DNA of 64,000 nucleotides from Wuchereria bancrofti (Eukaryota; Nematoda; Chromadorea; Rhabditida; Onchocercidae). Position 1 is the stretch's first letter; every line of letters starts with the position of its first letter. Shown in pieces: positions 1 to 12,419 of this stretch. The stretch covers positions 1,102,845 to 1,166,844 of the forward strand of contig SSBO01000002.1 of the NCBI GenBank assembly GCA_005281725.1, given 5' to 3'. Below the pieces are notes generated by a model. The model saw only the letters and a list, made by a program, of their open reading frames with translations, had not been told where the DNA came from and did no database searches. A program made the translations under genes and the position numbers.

Positions 1-3000
1 ATAACTGTATCGGTATTCTTCGGTTTATCAATCGATGCAGGTCGATAAATCGATCGAGCTGTGTCGTAATCGGTATCACTGCATTCCGCTTGCGCAATTG
101 GCGCTTTTGGTTGCATTACTGATTGCTGCTTCATTGTACGTATCGCATGATTTGATGATGATCGACGAATGACAGATGACAAACGACCATTTGCAGCAAT
201 AGTTTGTCCATTTGTATTCATTAGTGGTGCCGCTGTCATTGTTGTTGTTGTTGTTATTGCTTTTGTTGTTGTCGTTGCTGCTGCTGTTGTTGTTGTTGTT
301 GTTGCTTTTCTTGTTGTTGCTGTTGTTGTTGTTGTTGTATTGTGTGATTTAAATTTCTGACTAAAACTTCATGTTCATATATAAATTTAATTTCCTTCAG
401 TCTTATATGTAAAAATTGTAAAAAACATAATTAATAAACATGAAATAAGTTTAAAATTAAAATTTAAAATAATTTTCCACTTTCTCAATGATATACAGTT
501 AATTTACTTTAGAAAAGTTGCTCCCTTCATCATTTCCCTTTTACTTTATGTTCTTTCTTTCTTTTTACATCTAATTAATAAAGATTTTTAACTTTTTTCT
601 TGCTAAAAAAACTATACATTAAACTAGAAAATAAAGCATAACTTTAGAATTATTTTAAATATTACTCAAATATTTAATATTATTTCAATACTAAATATTA
701 TCTTAATGTATAATATTTTAGTAGTTCATTAAAATTACAAATTGCTAACCATAAAAAATATTTTTTGTTAAATTTTTTTAATTTTCAACAAATCTTAATT
801 AACTTACAGCGATTGTTATTTATTACATTTTCGGGAAAATATATTCAAATTTACTAATAGTTTATTTATCTGTTATTATTATTAGTAAACTTTTTACTTG
901 CTATTATTACTGATGACTCGATTGTGCTGTATACGTTTCACGTACGTCCTGTTTTCCTGTATCATTTCGTACAATTTATTCCGGTAATCATCTATACTTA
1001 GTTGAATATGATCCGGTAATGGAAGAAGGATATCATAATTTAATGCTGGTTCATCCATTGGTGAATGAAATTGCAGAACATATGGATGTACCAAGCATTG
1101 ATCAACGTTGAGACGTTTATGTGGAGCAAATATCAGTAACCTGAAATTAACTTATCACAATTATCAGCAATATGATATCAAAATAAGATTTGGCTTATTA
1201 TTTGTTTTTTTTTTCTATTTTTATTGGATATAAAAGATTTCGAAAAATACATTTGAAATTAGTTAATCAAATGAAAGTAATCGATGTAAAAATTACTTTT
1301 GTTTATATTTATATCATATTGAGTATTTCGATGATTTCCTATTAAATTATATAATATCCTTTTTAATTGCTTTATATATTTTTCTAAAATTTCATTTTAA
1401 TTATTCAATTCTTCTTTTTTTCTTTTTGAATAATCTTTTGTGTTGTTCGTTTTTTTATACATTGGAAATAGAATGGATTTATTTTTTTTTAAAAAAAGTT
1501 TTAACGAATACCTTTGAACTAAATCAATAGCTTGGTGATCTGAATTTGTCAAATATAATTCCAAAGGTTTTTGTGGCCTTCGTGGCATTTTCTCTAACAC
1601 AGATGACGCATATTGCGATCCGATACTTTCGATATCCAACTGAAAAGTAATTTCAATAATTCATTCTAGTCTACTTAAGGTTTCACAAATTAACTGTTTA
1701 TTTCTGGCACTTCCAACAATTTTGGAAAGTTTTTAAGAAAGTGATAAATTATTTAAATTAAAAATAAGACTTTAACTCAGATTGAAAGATATGAAGTTTT
1801 CAATTATAAAATTTAAAATAAACCACAAAGTTTTCCTTTTTCTTTTCAATTTTACAAAACATCGATTTTTTCGATTGATTGAATGATTGATTGAATAATT
1901 ATTAAACAAAAAAGAAAAAATAATAATAAAATGTAATGAAAAAATTTTGTTTTTTCTGAATTTCATTCTTTTTTTTCTTCTAAAATTTTCAAAAGAAATA
2001 AAAAATAAATAAATGAAATGAACTTTTGATGGTCTCGGAATAGTATTCATAATTCGTTCAATTTGATTAATAGTTGATGTGCCAGGAAATAATGCATGGC
2101 CAAGAAGCATTTCAGCAAGAATACAGCCTAAACTCCACATATCAACGCCTTTTGTATAACATTTTGCTGCTAATAAAATTTCAGGTGAACGATACCATCG
2201 TGTCGCAACATATTCCTTAAAAAGAAACATACCTTTTTATTATATTTAAAGAATGTTTTTTATATTTCCAATTCATATTTCTGGCAGTATCTTGGCTGTT
2301 TGGAGGGGGACTAGGCTATATAAAATCTTAATTATCAAATTGTATTGCTAGCCATACTTTTACATATCTTTATTGTTTTAATCCTTGGCTTAAATTAACA
2401 CTAATTTTTCATACTAATTTTGAGTAATTTTAAAGGCGGAAGATAATTTTTAAAAATTCAAATGAAATGTTACTGTTAATTCAGGCATATTTTGTCCTTC
2501 TGGATAATCTTCGATTTGAGATAGAGATCTGGCCAAGCCAAAGTCAGCTAATTTCACGCGACAATCAGCATCCAATAAGACATTCGATGGTTTTAAATCA
2601 CTAAATTTAAGTTTCGCTAATTAATTAGCAAACAACAAGTAAGTACGAATAATTAGTTTGAAAATTTTCATTCATTGATATATATTTTTTCATAAGAAAT
2701 TATTTTTATTATTTTACAGAATGCGAAAAAAAAAGAAAATTTCTATTGCTAAAAAGATTACTTTTCATATAATGTAATATCAATTGAATTTCAGTTTTTA
2801 AATTCTTTCAGAGGTAAGTTCAAAAGTATAGGATGGTTCAACTAATATCTACTAAAGAAAAATTACCATTTCCTTTTTTTTTATTCCTACAATTATTCAT
2901 TAGAACTTAATAATTGAATAATTTGCAAGTGTTGATAATAGTTTACTTAATAATAATTAATATATTATCAGAAGAATGATATGTTGATATTAAGATATTC

Positions 3001-5113
3001 AATGATTATCCTACAAATTTCAACATCTTTTTGATCACAGTTCAAATAAATTATAAATTTCATATTGTCATTTAATTGCAAGAAGATAATCATAAATTTA
3101 TCTTTAGCTAAGCAATTATCATTTTTCGGAAAATATATTCTATCATTACTGTACATTTTAATTTTTTTTTTCTCTTTGAGATAAGCAACTAACCGATGTA
3201 AGACATTTCCGCTATGCAAGAAGCGCACAGCTCGAAATAGTTGACACATAATATATTGCTTATGAATATCTTTCAAAATTGTTAACTTCTTGATAACATT
3301 ATGCAAATCAGCTTCCATAAATTCGAATACTAAATAAATATCTCTGAAAATACATTAAAATGCAAGTAAATATCATTGAAAGATACTTTTCATTGCAAAA
3401 AAATAAATAAATAAAAAAATAAAAGTCAAAATTTAAGAGTATTGTTTGTTATCATAAAAGTTAATTGTTTTATCTATAATTGCATATTTCATTAATGTTA
3501 AGTTTGAGAACTAACTTGGTTTAATTTTATGGCAAAATATAAATGCTAATATTTTATACTTAAATAGACAGTAAGATATTATTTTTGGATTTAATTTTTT
3601 AACTTTTATGCTAATAAATAATAACTTTTAAATTTCGATTTTTTATTTTTAAATTTTGCTACATTCATTTCTTTTTCTTTTGTAATCATAGTTACATTTT
3701 TGCATACATTTTATACACAATAAACGAACTATTTGAAAATTTTTAGAGTTGAAATTCTCGAGGGAGAAATAACAACATAATATGAAGTTATAATATCTAA
3801 CTGATAGTAAAAAAAAAAAACAGAAAGAAAGGAAAATATTTGATAAACAAATTGCCTTTCACTTTTTGTTTTTGTTTTTTTCTTTTTTTGAGTTTTTTGT
3901 AAAATAAAACAAATGTGATGTTAATATAACATATTATATATATATATATCAAATAATTTCTTTTTTCCTTTTTATTTTTTAAATTTTTTTTTTACTAATA
4001 ATTAATATAATTGTTGAAATATTTTTTGTATTACAAAAAAATAATACTGTCATAGCAATCATTCAAATTGTTTAAATCAAATTTATTTTTTTGTTTTTAC
4101 ATTACTTTAAATCTTTTTACTTCTCAATAAAATGGCCCATTAAGAGTAAGCAAAAATTATAAATTATAGTTTAAAAACAATTTATTTTATCTTTCCTAAC
4201 ATATTTTGATTGTTTGTTCTTATTAAGAAAAAGCAATAAATGATTTAATTTTTATATTTCATACATATTTTGTATAATTTTTACATTTCTTTTAAAAATT
4301 CATATAAAGAAAAGTTTTTTTTTGGTAATATTTGAAATTTATATTTCTTTGAGAGTAAAATTAATATCGGTAAATCGAGTACATACCTGTTATTATCAGC
4401 TTTAAGAACATTGTATAGTTTGATGATATTCGGATGTCGTCCGAATTCCTGCAGGAACATTATTTCACGAAATGTTCTTTGTGCATCCGTTTGATTCCGG
4501 AAAGCATCAAAAATTTTCTTCAGTGCTACCGTTTCACGTACTCGCCTGCAATTCTTTTTTTTTTCAATATTCATGAAATAAATTTAGAATTCGGAAATTC
4601 TTTGACCATTAAATTTATAAATGTTATAATCAAAAATTTTCTTCTGAAAATATATTTTTAAAATTAATTTTTTTTTTTGTATTCGCATTAAAATTATTGA
4701 TAGTTTTTTTTTTTCTTATATTAACTTATATTTTAAGCTATAAATTAAGCGAATGACGATAAAAATAAGAAATTTATGTTATAAGAATTATTTTAAAAGC
4801 TTTCATTTTTTTTATTTCGTTTAAAAAAAATTGTCTTTTTTTCTATTAAATGTTTTATAGAAATGAAAGTTTTTCTTCAGTTTGAAATTTTCAACAAAGC
4901 CATTTTTTTTCATTTTTTTCTTCCTTCTGAATTTTGTAATTAATAAAAGTATTTATTTGCATAGCATTTATTCCTATTCAATAAATCATAATTAGCAATT
5001 AAGAAACAAACTTACCTGTCGACGGCTTTCCAAACGATCCCATAAGCGCCCTTACCGAGACGTTTATGCAAATCGTAGCGTTCAATGATGTGCGTGTCAA
5101 CGTCTTCGGACAT
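1..5113 (-). CDS. mapk-15: MAP kinase 15 (ERK7/ERK8 family), C-terminus beyond the window edge
   Basis: Atypical MAP kinase (Ser/Thr kinase); in C. elegans this family acts in ciliated sensory neurons. Exons in transcript order: 5113-5016, 4545-4387, 3343-3194, 2600-2474, 2215-2024, 1639-1512, 1140-898, 360-<1. All phases join. With Met at 5113 (MSEDVDTH) the kinase core follows: Gly-loop [11 protein letters not shown] (residues about 21-31), catalytic VALKK Lys42, HRDLKPSN at about 135-142, DFGLAR at about 155-160, activation motif TEY at 178-180 followed by [10 protein letters not shown], then GVDMWSLGC. The TEY and the start so close to the kinase domain fit ERK7/8. The last exon is Thr-rich, followed by a Ser/Arg/Gln tail still open at base 1, with about 485 residues visible. 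The frame also stays open upstream to another Met at 5320 through a poly-Thr run. The exon 5 donor (GTTCAT at 2023-2018) is weak. The family call is firm; the tail structure is less certain. Confidence 0.93.
240..340. repeat. GTT/CAA trinucleotide repeat in the last visible MAPK15 exon
   Basis: CAA/ACA/AAC-rich triplet run on the minus strand, with a few CAG, GAA and AAG interruptions. In the frame chosen for MAPK15 it encodes poly-Thr with Ala. In the neighbouring frame it encodes poly-Gln and stops at 256-254. On the plus strand it gives a Val-rich open frame that is only an antisense shadow. Confidence 0.85.
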
Positions 5114-5213
5114 TGCATAAATTAATGGTAGAAGACTTGTTTTATCACGTAAATAACGTATGTCGAAGTATGCATTGTCAGAATGTATACAACAATTACA
5201 CGTAGAACGTGGA

Positions 5214-5264
5214 ACAGTAGTAGTAGAATTAGTAGTAATAGTTGTAGTAGTAGTAGTAGTAGTG
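5214..5264. repeat. GTA/TAC trinucleotide repeat at the 5' end of MAPK15
   Basis: An imperfect GTA run on the plus strand reads as poly-Thr (ACT/ACC) on the minus strand. It is in frame with the kinase, between a possible upstream Met at 5320 and the preferred Met at 5113. It is either 5' UTR or a low-complexity N-terminal extension. Confidence 0.8.
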
Positions 5265-5803
5265 ATTGCTGCTTGGAAATTGGGTAAAGTTTTACTATTT
5301 TTTTTACTAATATTAATCAACTGCCAACGATCCCGCTCACGTTTTTGGCGTAAATTTTTTTCCGTTGAACAAGACGTATGATAAGATTGCTGTACTGGGA
5401 TAATATTATTCTTATAAATGGGAGAAAATGAATTTGCGTGATATTTGGAAATGTTTGGTTGCTATCTGAAGAATAAGGAAGAGAGAGAGAGAGCGAGAAT
5501 TTAATATGTCACCTGGAACTAATTCGTCTTTTTCTACTTCTCACAAGTTGAAATTCTTATTTCAACTTGTGAACTAGGAAACAATCATAAAATGAGGAAC
5601 AAAAGGTCCTTTTTTTTTTTTAAGTTGGTTGATTGGTTGGTTGGTTTCGTTTTATTGATGTCAAATTTTGGGACACAAAAGCAACTGGTTGCTATCGAAC
5701 AACTTTCAAGTTATTTTTGAATTGCTCGCTATAAGCTTTGTAATATGCATTAATCATTCCTGTTTCATTTAATGATGACGGAACGAATGACAACGATAAC
5801 AGC

Positions 5804-5858
5804 AATGTTGGTGACAATATTGGTGACAATGTTGGTGACGATGATGGTGACGATGATG
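5804..5858. repeat. GGTGACnnt minisatellite
   Basis: Five imperfect copies of a 9-12 base unit built on TTGGTGACAA / ATGGTGACG. The minus strand is open here as a Ser/Pro/Thr-rich stretch ending at a stop near 5686, but no splice context ties it to MAPK15. Confidence 0.75.
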
Positions 5859-6731
5859 AAGCTATAGCTTGGCTAATAGCTTGTAGCTAAGCGAATACAC
5901 TTTTCCAATAATTTTTATTGAAATTTTGAATGAAGAATCATTGAATGTTTTATTGCTAAAATTGCTTGTAAATTTTAGCCATCCTGAAATGAAATAAAAT
6001 AATATAAATAATGATAAAAGTAAAATTGAATTTGTTCAAAAATTCGTATATATGTACCTAAATTCTTTTATACAAACATCTCTCTCTCTCTCTCAACTAT
6101 AATAACATTTTTAACTTTATTCTACCTTTGTTTACTGTTAAAACATTTTAATATTCACTTCTGTAAAGTTATAATTGCAAAATTTATTAATGAAGTGAAA
6201 TAATTTCTAATTTTATAATAGCCTATAAATGCGATGTTTTGAATTTGATGCAGTATTTTGCATCGGAAATGTCACCTACAAACTAATCAATGAATAAGCA
6301 TTGATTTCATTATTTTTTAATTTCATTAAGAAGCATTGATTGTTTAATTTCACTAACTACACCTTTCCTTTTTTTTCTAAATGATTGCCCATTCAATCTG
6401 TTTTTTTTTAGATTTGAATGGGAAAAAAGTTAGTAGATGAAAAAAAAAAAGTCAAAAAGAAATAAATTTTGAAGAGTTTTGTTAAAACTATCAATAAATA
6501 GATTATATATACATGTAAAATATCATATTTACATTAACCGGTACAAATATCTCCGGTAGATATTAACCGGTAAGTAGAATATTTCCCGTAAATACCCACT
6601 ACTAATATATAAATAACACTTACATTTGCATACATATCCGATATTCATAGGCACAAAGGTAGTTTGCATATGATCCATAAAGCTTATCAATTTCTCTATC
6701 GGTGACTATAGCAACCACTATGGGAACACTC

Positions 6732-6751
6732 ATTAGCCTAGCTAGGCTAAT
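6732..6751. repeat. 20-bp perfect palindrome
   Basis: ATTAGCCTAGCTAGGCTAAT equals its own reverse complement. It lies about 160 bases after the three CCGGTA boxes. Confidence 0.95.
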
Positions 6752-8303
6752 ATATACTTTAACTATTGATATCACTCATCTATGAGCCTGAATTGAAATA
6801 AGCTCTTGAATGTTTTGTTTACTGGCTAATTTGACCAGTAAACGTTGCTTCTTGATGCCATCAATTATTTTAATTGCTTTTAAAAAGAATGAAAAGAAGA
6901 AAAAAAAAAAGAAGAATTAATTATGCATTAAATATGTTGATAAATGCTAAATAAATCAATGAAAAAAATGGCTGAAATTTAAAATGTAAATAATAAATAA
7001 TTTATAAAACAATTTTAAATTTCAAAGTTTTAATTTAATTTTGCTTAGCAGTTTAGATTTTTTATTAATTTATTACTTTAATTTTTGGCACTTTACATTT
7101 ATCGTTTCTTTTGTTTCTCTTTCTCTAGTTATTCCAGCTAGAATGATAATATTTGATGTGATTTGATGATTTAATTTTTGAGAACAAAAATGATTTATTG
7201 ATTGATCCATGCTAAATTTTTACTTTTTGAATTGAAGAAAAAATTTCACATATATATTATTAAATAACTATTTATATTTACTAGTTTTTGAAAAATGGAA
7301 CACAGTTGAAATCAAAATTTTTGAAATTTGCAAGAAGCCTACATCACTTTTTTCAAATCTAAATTTAAATTCATTTCAGTTTATATAAGAATTCGATAAT
7401 CCTACAACGGAAAAACAATGAATTATGCAATTTTGATCGATCAATAGTTTTTTATTCCGATACTTTTCGTTTCATTTTGATAAAAATAGTAGCAATCATA
7501 GCAAAACAGAATGAATTAACTTCTATTTCAATTATTTCAATCTTTAATTTTCAAATATTTGATGTGAAAATATGGCATGAAATTTGGAAGTATATTTGAA
7601 GTACAAAATTTATTTTTCCATTTTGAAATTTACACATTAGGAAATCAGCAAATCACTGAACTGAGCAAAACGTCATGCAAACTGTTAAGAGCGGAATAAT
7701 ATATATTTACAGCAATACGTCGTTTTTCAAGACAGAAGAAAAAAGGACAATAAAAAAATTCACTAACTAGTAAATTGCTGCTAGGACAAGAAATTCGATA
7801 GCTTTTCTTCAGGCTTATTTAGACATAAGCGTCTTGGCCATAAGTCTGGTTAAGCCGAAAGCATTTTAAAGAGTCGTTGTCATGGAAAATAAATATTTCT
7901 TAATTGAAATGTGAAATTCATAGTGAAATAATATTCGCAATTGTTGTTCCAATTATTTCATTTCATTTAGAAATGTAATGCTGTAGACTGAAATATAATT
8001 TAATTCTGCTTTAAGCTATTTTAAAAAACATCAAAGGATAGTTGTAATGTTTTCTTTTTTATATTAAAAATATAATTTTGCTGATAACAATAAAAAAAGA
8101 AGTTTCATTGCAAAAAACTTTTTTACAGTCATTTTTATCAAGAAAAAAAAGACCGATCAAAAGATTAAAGATGAATGTTATCAAGGAAAAGAAGAATGGC
8201 AACTTAGATGTTATCACTCTTCAACTATTGCAAAAATATGATAAAATTCCAATATTGTAATGACAATAAAAGTTGCATTTAAGTAATTTTATAAGACATA
8301 TTG

Positions 8304-8338
8304 AATTAATTAATTAATTAATTAATTAATTAATTAAT
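8304..8338. repeat. TTAA microsatellite
   Basis: About nine uninterrupted copies of the self-complementary tetramer AATT/TTAA in intergenic DNA. Confidence 0.95.
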
Positions 8339-11300
8339 GAAATATAAGCACTTAAATATCAAACTAGAGCATTGTTATGCAAAGTTAATTAGTCAAACTT
8401 TGTTGTTTATTGTCATTTATATCTCAAACAATACCACAATAATAAGAATTCAATTTAATTCTCCACAAAATCTCTTATTATAGTTTTATAAATATAAATG
8501 AAATCCAATTGGAAGAAGTAAAATATAAACATAAGTCGAAAACTTATTTTTTCAAAAATTTTCAAAAAAAAAAACTAAAAACAATTTTTTTAAATGGTTT
8601 TTAGTTTAAGGAAGTTGAAATAACCCGGACAATTAATTAATTATTCACTTTTTCCCTCTTTTCCATTTCTTTTTTGTCCTCTCCCTCTCTCTCTTTCTCC
8701 CTCTCTACCTCTCTCATTCTTTTACCCTTTATAGAAATATGTATGATTGTCTTATACAAGAAATCAAAAAGTTTTATGCAATTTAAAATAATTTTGGGTA
8801 ACAGATTTTTGATGAAAAGAAAACGGTAATTTTTCGATAACAAATTTTCATCTTCGAAATTTTAGCAAAAATTTTAAGAATAAAAATTAAAATTTATTAA
8901 TTAAAAACCGATTCAATTTGTATTTTAAGTTAAAGACTTAATGTTATTATTAATCATTGCTTTTACATTTTTATCATTGCTACAATTATGTTTGAATGAT
9001 AATTTTGTTAATTGAAGTAATTCATTAAGTAAATTTGAGATTACAGAATAATTAGCTGCTATAATAGTTACACTTATATTACTCTGAAATTTTGATAAAT
9101 TATACTCTTAGAGTTCAAAATTTCATTAAAAATCAAGTTGCAATTATATGGGAAATAATTTAAAGGTAATTAATCTTATTTTATAATCAATTCTGGCAAG
9201 TATATTAATCCAACCTCTAAACATCAAAAAATTTACCTGAAAAAACAGAAAAGAAAAATGGCATAAACAAAATTAAAATTGCATGCATATATTAAAGTTA
9301 AATTATTCCTAAATTAAAGTTAAATTTGATAACAAATGAAATTATCCTTAAGACTACCAAATAATCATTTAATTTGATTTGTTTTCTTTTCTTGAGGAAA
9401 AAGGAAATTTAATTTACTAAACTGACTAAATATCATTTGTGACTCTCTAAAATATTTTTTGAATTCTACAAATTAAAAAAGAAAAATAATTCTATAAATT
9501 GAAAACACATTTGAAAGATTCACAAATGATGTTTGGTTACAATATTTTCATTACTTCAATCATATTTTCAACTTTGTAAACTAACAGTTAAAGCATTTGC
9601 AAATTTTTAATTAATATTTGAATCACCTTCTGAAATTAAAAAGAGACCACAATTTCTCGGATTAGAATCTTTTGATTTAACCGCTTGCATTGATTGTGAT
9701 TTTAATGCAAGTTTATTCCGCTTATTAAAATTCAAATATACTTTTAGTTAGAAACTACAAAAAGAAATGAGAAAATCCGCCAATTTCATCGTCAGTCGTT
9801 TGCGTTGACACTAACTGTGACAGCGATCCCTCAGCAAATCCTGCATTTCAGACTGAAACTTTCAAATTCAACCAATTAGTCCTAGGCCTGAATACTTATC
9901 ACCAGAATATCTGTTTCTCTTGGCCAAACTATTAACATAATTTATGCTACATTATAAAAAGATTTTGAAATTACTTTTTATAAATATGCTACATTTTTCA
10001 ATTATGTATTTGATATGCCTTGGCTAAGTTTCATTAAATTGTTTGCAAAAAAAGAAAAAAGCATTTTTGATTACAAAACTTTGTTTCTAATCCGTCTGAT
10101 AATTATACTCATTTTATTTAAAAAAAAAAAAAAACAATTCAAGCTTACAGATTGTCATAGAAAGAAAGAAGAAATAAAACTATCGGTCTCATTGATAATT
10201 ATTCGATGATATATGATTGATAACAAAGTGCTATCAGTCCGATCCACTTTATTTTTTTTTCTTTTTTGGATAAATTTAAAATTTAATAGAATTTGCAACA
10301 TTGTTAATTGTTTGAGCTATTTATACACAGTGATTTATTTGTTCTTTTCAGCAGTACTGCATTCAATGTAAAGTTAAAAGGTTAAAAGGTCATCTTTTGT
10401 CTCATCGGAATTAACAATGATAGAATAATTAATTAAATAAATTAAGTTGACTCATTCAGATGACCAACAGCAGTACTTATCGTTCTGTCTTTTCATGTTT
10501 TCCGTGTGTTTGTTATGTTGGCAATAATTTTAAAATATATAATAAACAGGAAAAAAAAATACTGAAAGAAAACTTTGGCTGAAAAAATGAGTAATTGATG
10601 ATAATACGAAATTGAAAACCGGAACTGATTTATACGTGTACATGAAGAATTGAAATCAGAAAAGAAATTGAGGAAAAGTAATAAAATAGTAAAATCAAAG
10701 AATGTAACAGAATAATCAGAAAGAAAAGTGAAAGGATAAAAAATTAAATTTTATAAATTTATTCTAAAAACGTTCATTATGGCATTTATTTCATTTATAA
10801 TTCAAGCTCTATAGATGAAATTTTAAATGAAAATTTCTGAAATAACATATACAGGAGTGATGATTAATTTAAAAAAAATAAGTCAAATTTTAGTAATTAT
10901 TAAAAAAAAGAGATTGTTGTGAAAATTTAATTTAAATGAATGAGAAACAGAATAAAATGAGTGAAATTAATTCACATTTATCAGTTCTATATTAAAAAGA
11001 ATTTTAAATAATTATTGTTAATTTTTGCATAAATTAATTATTAAATGTTTGCTCCAGCTGTTTTATTTAAATTTAATTTTATTATTAATAGTATTTCAGT
11101 TCTTTACTTTTGACTCTAAATTTCTGCAATATCAACAATATAAGTGAGAACAACAAACGATTAATAAAAGTTAATTTCAGGTGGTAAAATAATTAAGAAT
11201 GGTAAAAGATTCGAAAATTGGACATAAAACATCCTTAAAAAAGGGAAAAAAGTAAAAATAATTGCAATTCAGTTCGCAGCATATGTTTGCTTCGGAATAG

Positions 11301-11458
11301 GATAATCCTTTGTTGATGATCTTTTATTGATTGGAAGCCATTGAATTCCGGAATTTGGACCAAAATGATTTGTTTGTTGATGATCTCTGGTTGAATATGA
11401 GAAACACAGATCAAAAGTTAAAAGTTACTTCGGTGAATTTTATGGCTTACAATGATTG

Positions 11459-11513
11459 CTTTAGCCTAGGTTTACTTTAGCCAAGGATTACTTTAGCCTA
11501 GGATTACTTTAGC
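11459..11513. repeat. 16-bp tandem repeat (CTTTAGCCTAGGATTA type)
   Basis: Three full copies and a partial fourth of a 16-base unit with single-base differences (CCTAGG, CCAAGG). It lies about 400 bases upstream of the LEA-like gene. Confidence 0.85.
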
Positions 11514-11867
11514 AAGTTACCACACATACAATCTAATTCGTAATACTAAAATAATTTTCGAAGAATGTAAAATTTTACAATACAATTTTGCAGCAAAATA
11601 CAAAAAATTATTTATACATTTGCCTTTTGTATTTCAAACAATTATCAATGATTAATTTATAGGAATATCGAATAGAAATTTTAAATTAGATGAATAATGA
11701 TTAGAAATGATGATAATAATAATAATAAAATGACTGCATCGTCAATTAAAAATATCAAATTAGACAAATGTCAAATTTAAATGATTTATATGCATAATAA
11801 ATTAATCTTAATAATGAGTTGTTTGTCATAGATTTAATCATGGATGAGTGGCTATGTGACGAAATAG

Positions 11868-11961
11868 TTGTTTACCACTTTCAAACACGCCACGTGACTT
11901 GAATATTTGAGCATTCTCGTATGAAAAAGACGGGAAACAAGTTTGACAGCGAGTTGTTTAC
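11868..11961 (+). promoter_or_regulatory. Upstream region with two TTGTTTAC elements and a CACGTG E-box
   Basis: TTGTTTAC occurs at 11868-11875 and 11954-11961, and CACGTG at 11891-11896. TTGTTTAC is the reverse complement of the canonical DAF-16/FOXO element GTAAACAA; CACGTG is a bHLH E-box. The second TTGTTTAC may lie inside a non-coding first exon that would end at 11999 with the donor CAG|GTAATT. The motifs are seen directly; function is inferred from their position ahead of a stress-type gene. Confidence 0.45.
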
Positions 11962-12419
11962 AATATTTCAATAAAGGAAACATTCGGCGACTACGGCAGG
12001 TAATTATTTCTGTCATCACTAACATATTGCGACATCAAATCATATTGCGGCATTTACTCTTTTTCCTTTCATTTTCTCCTTTTTTGTTTTCTTTTTTGAA
12101 CTTTCGAGAGAATAAATGGAGGAAAAATTAGTTTTGAAAAAAAAAAAATCTTGCAGAAGGAATCACCAAAAATTGTAAAACACGAATACTGGAAATAGCT
12201 ATGACCGACCTAGTAATATTTCAAATTAATTTTTTTTTTCTTTTTTGTAATATATATTAAGGGATAGGAAATGATTAAAACTGATTTCATAAATTAGCTT
12301 CATTGTAATATGATTCAACTTTTTCTTTGATCTTTTTTTCGAATATAAAGTTTTCAACAGTTTAAAATTTGTGATTGAAATAAGATTGAAAGTCAATTTT
12401 TTTTTTCTTCCAGAACAAA

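Larger units (their letters stand above)
5321..11867. other. Intergenic region between MAPK15 and the LEA-like gene
   Basis: About 6.5 kb, A+T-rich. It holds GA and CT runs (about 5488-5503, 6079-6096, 8680-8717), a GGTGAC minisatellite (5804-5858), three CCGGTA boxes (6538-6572), a 20-bp palindrome (6732-6751), a TTAA microsatellite (8304-8338) and a 16-bp tandem repeat (11459-11513). No open frame had coding-like composition and usable splice sites. The stretch 9770-9910 is less A+T-rich but has no supportable frame. Confidence 0.6.

Noticed and set aside
169..360. Val-rich plus-strand open frame
   Set aside because: Antisense reading of the CAA/ACA repeat in the MAPK15 exon.
5758..5856. 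Short Met/Thr/Val plus-strand frame and the Ser/Pro minus-strand frame
   Set aside because: Both come from the GGTGAC minisatellite and neither links to MAPK15 by a splice site.
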